From Bimuria novae-zelandiae CBS 107.79 (taxonomy: Eukaryota; Ascomycota; Dothideomycetes; Pleosporales; Didymosphaeriaceae), in the NCBI GenBank assembly GCA_010015655.1, contig ML976680.1, forward strand, positions 664,895-728,894: DNA of 64,000 bases. The letters are read 5' to 3'. The position numbers and the translations under genes were made by a program. Every line of letters begins with the position of its first letter. Position 1 is the first letter of the stretch. The notes under the pieces are model-generated. The model had not been told where the DNA came from. It ran no database searches and was given only the letters and a program-made list of their open reading frames with translations. This document shows positions 12,201 through 22,874 of this stretch, piece by piece.

Positions 12201-15200
12201 CTTCAGCTGTTCCGTTATCGAGACTATCTTGCCGAACGTTACGCATCGACTCTGAATCACTCGTGGTGCTTACTATTCCTCCGACCCCCGCTAACATGTA
12301 GTGGGGGTATAGCTGATTAGCACACTCTATAAGTCTGTCCTATTTCACAGGTGGAGTTTGGATCCTTCGCCTCTGGGCATTGAACACTCACTTGAGTATT
12401 ACGTTTGTTAGACATTCCGGACAACCCTCCCACTGGCCTGGAGCCATGGACAAACTTGGGGGTGCATGTGCATGGCTTACCATAGGTACTAATGCATGAA
12501 AGAGCATCACTACGCAGTGTGCGGTACGCATATCGCATTCGCATATAGGGACTTACACGGAAGGCTTGAACGCGAGGTTCCGGAACGCCTACAATTGTAC
12601 TATAATCAAAGAGTATACTTAACCATGGCCCGCACCTGTCAGTCAAAGCATAGTGGCGTAGCGTTCGCAGGCCTAAGCCTGCCACTACTCTATAATCGGC
12701 ACCAACCCCACAACACATATCTGCACACAGTCATCAGCTTACTCGAACAACAAGTTTATGTGGACGGCTAGAAGCAGCGTGAAACTTCACAAGGACGGCC
12801 TAGAGCACGAACCAGCCACAAGACAGTCTAGATCAAACGGTGGGCTAATGGCACCTTCCAGCACCATGCCAGTGGTCATGCAGCTACTGTCTCGTCACAC
12901 TACCTTGTTCTAACTTCTTACTTGATTATAAGCTAGGATAGAGATCAACATGAACAAATGGCTCAAGAGGCCTCGTTTGTATGCCACCGATCGAAAGAGA
13001 AAACAAGGTGCTGTCTAATGTGTACGTGCTTCGTAAACTTTGAACAGTCCTCCTGAGAAAGGCATGACAAATCATCATTAGATCACCAAGGCAACTGGAG
13101 ATTACCATTCTGCTTCAGCAGATTAGCAACCATTGAATAGCATTCTAGATGGCCCAAAAACCTCCCATAGAGGGGAATACTGGCTTACATCTTGCCCGTC
13201 GAGAGCTGATGCAATCTAGCCTACCTCAAAGCTGTGTGAAGCATACACTACTAAATCCACATGAGATCAGAGCTGATTGTATCGATAACGTGGAGGATCG
13301 GGTGGATGACAATCGGTCTACACAAGCCAGCCCGCTCCCGTCCGTCTGATGGGCGCCATACCGTCTGACGGGAGCTTCGTTCCGCTGAGCAAGCTCAAGC
13401 GACTACGACCTAGATACATGACAGCCGTTGCACCGCCATCTTGGCGAATGAGGGAAGTATGGCCACACATCAAACACCACAGTATGCGAGCCATCCTGGC
13501 GCCATGCGATGCTGCCTGATTACAGGCAGCATTGCGAGCGAAGTGTTCGGTCTGGTTAGATAAATGCCAGAGCTAAATTGCCAGAGCTAATGTACAGTAA
13601 GTATTATTTCAATTCCATTTTCGTCGTTGTAAACATTACTTCATCATATCCAAAATATCGGTCCCCTGCGATACCCTAGCATGGAGGTAGGGGCACCGGC
13701 AATACCGAAGCTAGCATGGTGCTGCAGCGTTATCTCCTATACGTCGGTTTTCGGTTCCGGCACGGAAGTTCTCAAAGAACAGCTCTTTCGACACGGAACT
13801 TCTAGAAGGACCGAAGTCTAGGCTACGGATACGATAGCGAACACTATATCTTGACGTCGATGAAATCTCGCTTCAGTACGTAAGACAAGACTCTTAAGTA
13901 CATTTGGCAGTTATTAACATGGCTCTCTAGCTATTACATGCTGTGCAAGGTATAAGTGCCTCGCGAACTTCGCAGAGTGCCACAACGCAAGAGCACGCGA
14001 TAACGGTAAAACAGTTCGCAGCATTCTAAGCAAAGAGTGATGGTTATTATCTTGACCCGACCTACTGTCTGTGGCTGTTTTTGGGTACCTTTGGCGATTG
14101 CTGCCCGTGGGTCTGACACAACTGTAATCAAAGGAATGAGGCAAAATACCTCACGACTACAGATACGAGCCTTTATCTACCTGAACAGTAGACCTCTGCA
14201 TTTGATGGCCTGAGGAAACAATTCATATGCAGGTAAAGAACTGAACAATCTCGGTAATGGCTATTCTTAGAGGCATATCGCGACTTTCAATTTTTTTTTC
14301 TACTCAGATCTGCAGACTCTGGCTATATTCTAGAGTAAAAAACGACCTCTGGGTAGGCGCTGCAATCGCAAGAGTCTAGCGACATCTCCCTTCACCCGGC
14401 GTGCAGTCCCTCGTGTAGGCAACAAAATATCCTATCTACAATGATTCCACGATAACCTAGCAGAATCCTGCCGTCAGCCTCGCCAAATCCATGCTCTCGG
14501 TATTCTAACCACCTGCAAACACATCCCGATGCCGGTCTGGTGGTTACCACGAGGTTCTGCATGTGCGACGGGCAGAACCAGCATAGCTGCCATGCAATGC
14601 CCGGAACCTCTGTAGCCGCCGTGCAACAATCTGGACCCCATCAGATGATCCCACCTCGCACAGAATCCACACGTGTATGTGACCCGTGGTAGCGAAGCGA
14701 GGTGTGACAAACCTCGAGCGTACCCGCCGTGTCACCCTTTCGTCGTGCAAAAGCACCCGCGGCGTGAGCAGTGATGTGCATCTGCAGGGTCATTTCATCA
14801 CGAGTAGCTCACGAGTAACGATGGTGGTACCCTCAATACCAGATCCACACAGCCATCTCGAAAATGTCTAGTTCCAACTTCAGCTCGTGCTCCACCGTGA
14901 CAAAATCTACGAGAACGAAGGCAGAATCTCGAAAAAGTCTCAAAGATGGGTGGGTAAGTCATCTGCAGCAGCTGTGCTTCTGATTTACCCGGAAGGACTT
15001 CCCTAGGCGACTTCCAATTCTGGGACTTACTGCAGCTACCCTGTCCATCCATATTTCCCTCCCTTACTACCGCTACTATACACAACGGTGCTTGTCCATC
15101 GCGCAGGCTATATTATGGGTCGCGGGTATCTGGATCTGATCGGATGTCAACGCGGGTTGATTCCTTGACGTGCATGGAGGACGATAAGTAGCGTCGCGCG

Positions 15201-15917
15201 ACGCTCCGCGGACGCGACAGACATGATGATGCTGAGGCTGTGAGCGGCATGCGTTGGCCCAAAGCTGAGAGACACACCCTCGGTCATTGGCACGCAACTT
15301 CTGCTTTCCCCAATTTCCATATCGCAAGGAGATGTGCTCATCAATACAATATAACTTTTCACAGTCGCGATGTTCTGGTATGGATTCGCGGCTGTGCACA
15401 CATGTGACTACGCGTAGAGCGCCGCAGTATTGGTAATCTAGATACCATTTGGTTTCCAGTGCCCTGTCACGTAGACGACCGCCCCAGGAACACAAACGCC
15501 ACATCGTGAGTCCTTGTGCTCATTGTGGATAGTGAAGCACATGATTTCGCGTTTGAGCGAGTCGAGGTGTAATCTGCGAAGGCCCACGATCACGTCACTA
15601 CCCCTCCACCCGCAATACCTGCACCGATGGTGCTGCATCAACGTCGATCGCGGTTCAGTCGGATCGCCTCCCCCGCGAATGTCAGTCCATCTAGGTGCCG
15701 CGACGGAATCGGAGCCGTAAGACTGTAGCCAGGTTGATTTTATGGAACAGTTGAACGAAGGAGTATGCGCGACATGGCTTGGTGAGAGCGTCCTTTCAAA
15801 TGGCGATGTTATGATACAAAGCGAGAGACTTTAGCTCGACAGAGATATGGCGAGAAGCGGGGATTGCATTGGAACTAACTGTTATAAAACCAATGACCTA
15901 ATTCGGTCAATAGTCGC
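9241..15917. other. Gene-poor interval of the CMR1-PKS1 spacer
   Basis: About 6.7 kb without a convincing gene on either strand. Small local repeats are visible: a 7-bp unit TGAGATC three times in tandem at 9759-9779, and two direct copies of GCCAGAGCTAA near 13565-13590. Open frames are short and their translations show no recognisable domain. It may hold old repeat debris that cannot be classified by eye. Confidence 0.45.
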
Positions 15918-16098
15918 ACCACCCCCTGCACTAATTCGTGGGACACTCCGCGCTGAGGTAAGCAGCACCGGCTATCAGTCTCAACACCACGATTTATTCA
16001 GCGCTGCGACCAGCCACATACATCAGAATAGAGCGTAGATTTTAGTTTATATAGTAATTTGTATATGCATAAGAATCTTGTACAATTTTTTTGGTGAT

Positions 16099-17426
16099 TT
16101 ACCAGTGTTCTGAGCGAATAGCCTCACCGCCGTTGGTCGCTAGTTGCTTGCACCGAGATGGCATCTTAGAAATTAACCTACGTATTTCTGTGAGCGTAAT
16201 CATAGCCCATTCTTGTACGAGGATCTCCTTAAGATGCTGCTTTGTACCATCCCATNNNNNNNNNNNNNNNNNNNNNNNNNNNNNNNNNNNNNNNNNNNNN
16301 NNNNNNNNNNNNNNNNNNNNNNNNNNNNNNNNNNNNNNNNNNNNNNNNNNNNNNNNNNNNNNNNNNNNNNNNNNNNNNNNNNNNNNNNNNNNNNNNNNNN
16401 NNNNNNNNNNNNNNNNNNNNNNNNNNNNNNNNNNNNNNNNNNNNNNNNNNNNNNNNNNNNNNNNNNNNNNNNNNNNNNNNNNNNNNNNNNNNNNNNNNNN
16501 NNNNNNNNNNNNNNNNNNNNNNNNNNNNNNNNNNNNNNNNNNNNNNNNNNNNNNNNNNNNNNNNNNNNNNNNNNNNNNNNNNNNNNNNNNNNNNNNNNNN
16601 NNNNNNNNNNNNNNNNNNNNNNNNNNNNNNNNNNNNNNNNNNNNNNNNNNNNNNNNNNNNNNNNNNNNNNNNNNNNNNNNNNNNNNNNNNNNNNNNNNNN
16701 NNNNNNNNNNNNNNNNNNNNNNNNNNNNNNNNNNNNNNNNNNNNNNNNNNNNNNNNNNNNNNNNNNNNNNNNNNNNNNNNNNNNNNNNNNNNNNNNNNNN
16801 NNNNNNNNNNNNNNNNNNNNNNNNNNNNNNNNNNNNNNNNNNNNNNNNNNNNNNNNNNNNNNNNNNNNNNNNNNNNNNNNNNNNNNNNNNNNNNNNNNNN
16901 NNNNNNNNNNNNNNNNNNNNNNNNNNNNNNNNNNNNNNNNNNNNNNNNNNNNNNNNNNNNNNNNNNNNNNNNNNNNNNNNNNNNNNNNNNNNNNNNNNNN
17001 NNNNNNNNNNNNNNNNNNNNNNNNNNNNNNNNNNNNNNNNNNNNNNNNNNNNNNNNNNNNNNNNNNNNNNNNNNNNNNNNNNNNNNNNNNNNNNNNNNNN
17101 NNNNNNNNNNNNNNNNNNNNNNNNNNNNNNNNNNNNNNNNNNNNNNNNNNNNNNNNNNNNNNNNNNNNNNNNNNNNNNNNNNNNNNNNNNNNNNNTCGAC
17201 AGTCGTTGTATTTCTTAAACTCCTTCATCCAGCGATAGCCTGTAGACTTTCCTATGCCATGCTGGGCACAGATATCGCGGAAAGGGGTAACATTGTTGTT
17301 ATGCTGTATAGCCTCAAAAAATCGTGAACGCTCCTCTGTATTAGGCTCTTTGAGGACGGCATCTTGTACAGGCGTACGAGGCCTTTCTAACGAGCTATCA
17401 ATCGTCTTATTTGAACGTAATTTCAT
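16099..17426 (-). CDS. Tc1/mariner-type transposase, interrupted by gap
   Basis: Before the gap the protein begins MKLRSNKTIDSS at 17426 and contains a helix-turn-helix segment (FRDICAQHGIGKSTGYRWMK), as in fungal mariner-like transposases. After the gap the minus strand reads LKEILVQEWAMITLTEIRR then LISKMPSRCKQLATNGGEAI and stops at 16099-16101, matching the usual C-terminus (a W..I....I..LI..MP.RC.......GG pattern). The catalytic DDE/D residues would lie in the unsequenced part. The visible N- and C-terminal parts have no stops, so the gene may be fairly young. The two parts are out of frame by two bases across the gap as written, most simply because the N run is a size estimate. Intact or not cannot be decided. 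Confidence 0.75.
16256..17195. other. Assembly gap (940 N)
   Basis: A single uninterrupted run of N inside the transposase gene. Open frames crossing it are artefacts. It probably marks a repeat that the assembler could not bridge. Confidence 0.99.
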
Positions 17427-17435
17427 GGTGTTATG

Positions 17436-17457
17436 GACGTCGACGTCGACGTCGACG
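17436..17457. repeat. GTCGAC microsatellite
   Basis: Three tandem GTCGAC units with partial flanking copies sit just upstream of the transposase start codon, in its leader. Confidence 0.8.
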
Positions 17458-17531
17458 ATGGCGAGATTTGGTGTTGAGTGCGGGGTGCTGACTCATTAGA
17501 AAGTGTCCCACGAATTAGTGCAGGGGGTGGT

Positions 17532-19199
17532 GGTCGCGGGTCTCATCACAAATCCGGCGAGGCTCGGTTTTAGTGCAACCAAGTATTCGAACTTTTAAGA
17601 ACACTCATTGAGACCTTGTGAAAACAGATGCCGCGGTACTTCGTAGTCGATAGTCTTTTCGTTTCAAGACCAAAGTACCTCCCAGCGAGGGCACCTGATT
17701 CAGCCCGGGACTAGGGCACGCAAGGCGGCGAAACCATCCATGATTAGCACGCGGGTGATTCGACGGCTCGGGACGAAGACCACTAGACCGTTTCGACTAA
17801 ACATAGATGGAATGGTGCTCGCGTTTCGATCGTACTAGGTCCTTGCTGCCATTAGTCGCCCGCTAAACCTTGGAAGACAGGCCCTTTTCAAAGGCAATCC
17901 ATCGTTTCATGCAGCCACTGAGTGCTTGAGGCTCTTCGCGCGCCTTAGTTGGGGCGGCCGCGATCAACGCTGTATGTTTACATAGATCATGCCTCTCCTG
18001 TTTGAGCTATGGGGAGAGCGAGCTTCAGGGCCAGCTCCTTTGTGATTCGCTGTGCTCCATACCGGTCACTGCGAAGCCAGGCTCCCCACGCGTGACGCCT
18101 ATCTGCGCAAGCAGAGGCATTTAGAACTACAGAACATGACTTCCAATAATTTCGACATCGGTTTGGTAGCTTGGTGACGCGAAGACGACGAAAAATAACT
18201 GGAGTCAGGCACACCGCTTCACCGGGGCAGCTTTCTCGTAAGCCATGCGAGTACGACACAAGTTCGTAAAACTCTATAAAGGCGCTCGGGGATTGAAAAT
18301 GTGATTGAATCGTCTTGTCAGCATGATCGAGGATCGTGTAGCTGATTTAGCAAACTTGTGACATCGACTTCGCGCATCTCCGCTTAGCCTCGAGACTCTT
18401 TCATCAAATCTTCAATCTGCGAAGACATTCGCGAAAATCTTCATAGTGGGGCACCCGTACTTGTTTTGAAGAGATCGTAGGAGTGTGGAGCCCAGACGTC
18501 CGGGTACAAAGTAGATGCCCTCGGCGACTGTATAGCTCGTCCTGGGGTAACACAAAGGACTAAGACAAGTCTAAACTGAAGTGTCTTACACGACTTTGCA
18601 CCTTCACGATTGGGTTAAAGACGCTGAAGATCGAACGGCATCTGCAACTTATGTTAGATGGATGTTGAATCCGAAGGTGCTAGACTCCAAAATGAATGGT
18701 CGAAGGAAAGGTATTGACAGTGTTTGCAAGCGATATTGAACAGCTTATTCTAGTAGATTTGACAGTCAGAGTAACAGATAGATACGAGCCAAAAACAATC
18801 ACACGGGCATATTTAAAAGAAGACAAGCAAGGGAGAGCAGAGTCGTATCTCATTATGAAGTTCATACTGGAAAACTGCAGCTGCTTGCCGTAGGCGTTCT
18901 CACAGAATTAAGTTACATACGATGAAGTCAACGCTTTCTCGCTCATCCGGCATGATATTTGAGCGCTTGCACGAACAGCAGAGCGCTGTGAAACAATCTC
19001 ACTAGGTCGACAACGGCTGCGCGGCGGAGAGGCTATGACGAGGAAGATTAGCTTTGCAGTCGCGGTGCCAACCCTTTCTCTGCCGTGCCCTCCACGTAAT
19101 CGGCGAGCTGACAAGACTCCAAGGCGCACCTGCAAGCTTATCGGCCATGCTGATCGTACTGTAATCGGATGGGTTGTCGGCGAGCTGTAATGCGGACAA
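17532..19199. other. No gene seen
   Basis: About 1.7 kb between the Tc1-type element and the inverted duplication. The open frames are short and none shows a recognisable domain or splice-restored product. Confidence 0.45.
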
Positions 19200-19467
19200 G
19201 TACTTGTGGTGTCCGGCGTGAGTAGTGTCGGTGGCCCGCGCACAATAGGGATGCTGATCCTATGTAAACAACGCACTCCTGCTGACAAAGGTACATTACA
19301 ACATACTGTTTTTGTATGGATCTACATGTAACTCTGTCGCCGACGGCGGGTATACAGAGTTTGTATGTAATATTGTGCAGAACAGAAAAGCGTCATTTCT
19401 TTACATAGGATCAGCATCCCTGTTGTGCGCGGGCCACCAACACTACTTACGCCAGACACCACAGTAC
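19200..19467. repeat. Imperfect inverted duplication (foldback)
   Basis: Left arm 19200-19268 and right arm 19400-19467 are reverse complements over about 68 bp, sharing for instance GTGGCCCGCGCACAA and GGGATGCTGATCCTATGTAA, with a spacer of about 131 bp. The substitutions between arms are all transitions (C/T or G/A), plus one single-base indel. This looks like the paired termini of a small foldback/MITE-like element or an internally deleted transposon, with deamination-type decay. No coding content. Confidence 0.75.
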
Positions 19468-20389
19468 GTTGACAGGAGCTGGAGACAAGTTTCCCGGTGG
19501 GGCAAGCCGTCGCCACATCCTCTCAAGCGCTGCAACATCGTCGCCTTCGCCCACACGACTTTCATCACCACATCAATAAGCATTGCATTCATCGCTCGTA
19601 TACCAAGCGAGGTAACAAAAAATGAAGGTGCAGTATCGCCCGGGCTCCGCTCCGCTCTCCGCCCAGGCCCCTCCCGCCGAAAAATTCAACGAGCCCGCCA
19701 CACCCGCATCTCGTTGCAGGCCCGATATGTGCTCATTGATCTTACACAAAGCTTACTCAAAAGAGATGGGTTCTCTTAGCCAGTGAACAACTCATTGAGA
19801 GCCGTATCTCGCCGTCTTTATTTCTACTTTAAAGAGATGAGGCCAAACTTCGGACCGCGGTATGCCGCAATGCATGGCTCCCGACCTGTCAGGGTCCTGT
19901 CGACAACTTCCAGGTGTTTTGAAGACGTGCCAACTTGATGACCGCAATCACTTTATGCATGCCAACTCCAGTGATTGAGCTCTCGGACAAACCCCGTGTA
20001 CCCGTGTGGGGAAGTGCGAAGATTATGGAGACCAATGAGGATCGTACAGGGATTGGCGAACTATATACCGATTGCTTATCCCTTGAGCTTCTCTCACTAC
20101 GGATCTGCGTCGTCTCTGCAGGAGCTCGACTGCCAGATGTTGCTAATGAGCATCGTATGCGTCGTCTTTCTTTTGAAGGTTGCTATTCTGCCCACCTTCG
20201 CGATGGTCAAACACGAGTAACTCGTCGCTTCCAGTCTTGACCGCATTCGCATTCAGGCACCCGGAAATGGGTGACTATCACACCGTGTTTGGGCCCACAA
20301 GAGATGCGCTAACTGCTTAAGCTTGTTTCACGGGTGCGAAACATCCCGGCAAGACTAACGTTCTGAGCAATCTGCAAGGCGTCTTACTC

Positions 20390-20690
20390 TTAATCTATTC
20401 TCCCCTAACCTGGATTAGGCTTAGGTACGTAAACCCCTTATAACACTTACCTTATTATATAATATAATAAAGCGCTCTTTCTTAATTAGGGCTGTATTAT
20501 TAAGTATAAAAAAAAGCTTAGATTTTATTATAATAGCGTATCTTAAGTATAAAGAAAGGAGTAAAATTTAAAGACTATAGTAAATATAAGGTGTACGCTA
20601 AGAGGTATAGTAGGTAGATCTTATTAACCTTATAAAGCTATATAAAGTTAATTAGTATATAAGAGCTATAACTATTTATATTTAATTAAG
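20390..20690. repeat. TA-rich, RIP-like decayed repeat (left part)
   Basis: About 300 bp of very AT-rich DNA full of TA steps (runs of TATAATATAATAA type), unlike its neighbours. This is the signature expected after repeat-induced point mutation. It continues after the solo LTR at 21148, so both pieces appear to be one element split by the LTR. Confidence 0.6.
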
Positions 20691-21147
20691 TGTTAGGATC
20701 TGAACATGTATGGAACGCGGAGGACCAACGGGCCTCAGTGGAAGTGACACTCGGCGGGGTCGCGTAACCGAGGTCACGTGATGTACCATCCAGCCAAGAC
20801 ATACCATCCTGCCAAGATTGTGGAAGGTGTACCATCCATGGACGGCGCGACCATCTATCGGAATCTAGGGATAGTAGGAAGAGAGATGGACGGTAAGGTT
20901 TACCCCTCTTATATATAAACCCACACGAATACCCTTATGGCATTCGTGTTCAACCTGTTTATCAATCTATCGTTTAGATCTGAGTAAGCAACCTTGTTGA
21001 TTTGATTGTGCTGTACACACCTTTGATACCAACGCCCCAGTGACAAGCGCAAGCTATCACCACCACCCTCTCCTGTCCTACCAGTACTCCTGCCCGAGAA
21101 CCAACCTTAGCCCCTTAGGGATTAGCTATCTCTTTGGGACCTTAACA
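20691..21147. mobile_element. Solo LTR of an LTR retrotransposon
   Basis: A 457-bp segment starts TGTTA and ends TAACA, the inverted terminal TG..CA of LTRs. It is flanked on both sides by the direct 5-bp target duplication TTAAG (20686-20690 and 21148-21152). Inside is a TATA-like TATATATAAA at 20910-20919. There is no internal coding region and no second LTR, as expected after LTR-LTR recombination. Base composition is ordinary, in contrast to the decayed DNA around it. Confidence 0.85.
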
Positions 21148-21716
21148 TTAAGTTAGACGTCTAGCTATTCTCTAACATTATATAGAGCTATTTTAGTATA
21201 CTTTATACTTAAAACTAAATAGATTATAAATACTTGCCTTTAAAGATAACTAAGTATTAAAGCTTAACGCTAGGTGGCCAAGAAGTATATGTGGCCGAAA
21301 AGTATATAGCCGAGCTTAATAAAGTACGCAATCGTCTCGTCAATGTCCGGGTCGAAAAACTAGTATTTTGTTATTATGGCCTGCGCATTCGCAACTTAAT
21401 TACGGCTGAGGATGCCCAGTTTTTCGACCTGTCAGAAGTGCCCGAACAAGTTGACGCCGACGAGCATGAAGATGATGGCCAATTGCTCGATTACCCGGCC
21501 GAACAAGTACATGAAGAGCGCCCCAAAGATCTAGGAGATACCCAGCATACATAGATTCAATTGCATCTGGTTCTATATGTGATAATTAGACCGAGAAAGG
21601 TACCGATTGGCTCAATTCACCGTGCCAAGATTGTACCCAAATACCAGTAATTACCGTAATTACGACATTACGGTAATACCGGAATGGCTCGAAAATTACG
21701 GTAATCCAACATCCCT
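21148..21716 (+). mobile_element. hAT-like transposon remnant (right part)
   Basis: AT-rich decayed DNA (21148-21290) leads into a stop-free frame from 21291 to 21554. It has no ATG start and encodes NKVRNRLVNVRVEKLVFCYY, which resembles the C-terminal end of fungal hAT transposases, then an acidic tail. Downstream are three copies of an 11-bp motif, ATTACCGTAAT/ATTACGGTAAT, at 21650-21660, 21667-21677 and 21695-21705; short repeats near the ends are typical of hAT elements. The minus strand at about 21716 reads TAGGGATGTTGGATTAC, a plausible terminus. A 17-bp imperfect tandem duplication lies at 21274-21307. The family call is tentative; a left end was not found. Confidence 0.45.
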
Positions 21717-22874
21717 AGCTCTAGTATCAAACCATGCTTCAAGCGAGCAGTTTCTGATATTTCTGGTCATTGAGCGGGTCTCCAAGGAGCATTACTCACC
21801 TCCGCCTAAGGGTTGCCACTTCCATGTGGTCTTTGCTCAGGAGCGATTGCATACATGCACTATGCGAGCGTTTCCAGGCAAACCATGCTAACGACCCGCC
21901 TCGCGTGCGTCCCCTTCACGACTCAGTAGGGGCAAGTTTTATCGAAGAATGATACATCCAGGATTTTGATGAGATGTTCTGGATCGGACACATGTAACGC
22001 CCTGTCCAACGTGGACATTGGGTGCTTGTGCACCGACGGCGAGTGTAGCGTACTCGGGATCCCCCAGACGAACCCCCTCATGATTCCCACCGCTCAATGA
22101 ATTCACCATTACTATTTGCACTTCTTTAATCTGCATAGCGCTTAAATCTTGATGTTGGCTGACATAACTGACAAGTCGACACTGTGGTCGAACTTCACAG
22201 CCACCCCGGCTTATGGGGATCCGATTAGATCACCCGAACTTCGAGACAGCGTCTTGACAACACGCAGGTCCCACGTCTCATCTTTCTACTTGCTATCATC
22301 CCTGACGCATGGGCTAATTGTCTGTGCAGCTGGTTATCCCGTCTAACCCGGGTCGTCTAGCAATAGCCGTGGATGCTCTGTCGGACCTGTCCCATGTGTG
22401 CGTACCATCAATTCGTGGAATCATGGCTGTCCCGATTGGGGAAGGATTAACCACTGCTCCACTGTGGTCCTCACGTCAACGTGCTGCAGCAATACACCGT
22501 CCGGCCGTGCATGAGCCCCGAATCAGTGCTCTTACAGATACGGTATCGAGGAGTGGGTTTGCAAGCGCACGATCTCAGCAGGCTAGGCCACATGCCTGAT
22601 CGCTCAGAGCTTTCATAGGCCTACAAATATAGAGGACTCCCATTGCCATCTATCTAGTAAACAGGACGTTCCTGACACAGTCTCTTGGTATCTTTTCAAC
22701 GTGTCAGACGCCCGCCCTTTTGTGTATTAGTCCTTGACCATAGACTATCGTTGACGCCCCTTCGACCTCGACCTCGTCTCCGTCTACGTCTTTGTCGATC
22801 CAGGATCTGAGCATTATCCCATCGTCGTTAATTCCTTTCCATCTTCAGTATACCCCGGCCGATCGAACGCCATA
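21717..22874. promoter_or_regulatory. PKS1 upstream region
   Basis: About 1.2 kb between the transposon debris and the PKS start without a convincing gene. The last 130 bp are pyrimidine-rich (repeated CGACCTCG/CGTCTCCGTCTACG stretches), as is common for leaders of highly expressed fungal genes. No specific factor site can be assigned. Confidence 0.4.

Larger units (their letters stand above)
15918..17531 (-). mobile_element. Tc1/mariner-type DNA transposon with assembly gap
   Basis: The element is bounded by 30-bp perfect terminal inverted repeats at 15918-15947 and 17502-17531 (outer end ACCACCCCCTGCACTAATTC). It is about 1.6 kb long if the N run is sized correctly. Between the repeats lies a minus-strand transposase with an N-terminal helix-turn-helix and a C-terminal tail typical of Tc1/mariner proteins. 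The usual TA target duplication is not obvious at the ends, so the exact outer boundary is uncertain. It lies inside the divergent spacer of the melanin cluster. Confidence 0.82.

Noticed and set aside
13334..13375. Short inverted CCGTCTGA/GCTCCCGT repeats
   Set aside because: Only 8-bp arms with mismatches; too weak to call a terminal repeat or terminator.
16091..17327. Long open frames crossing the N run
   Set aside because: They consist almost entirely of unknown residues; only the minus-strand frame has real transposase sequence, and it was annotated from its visible ends.
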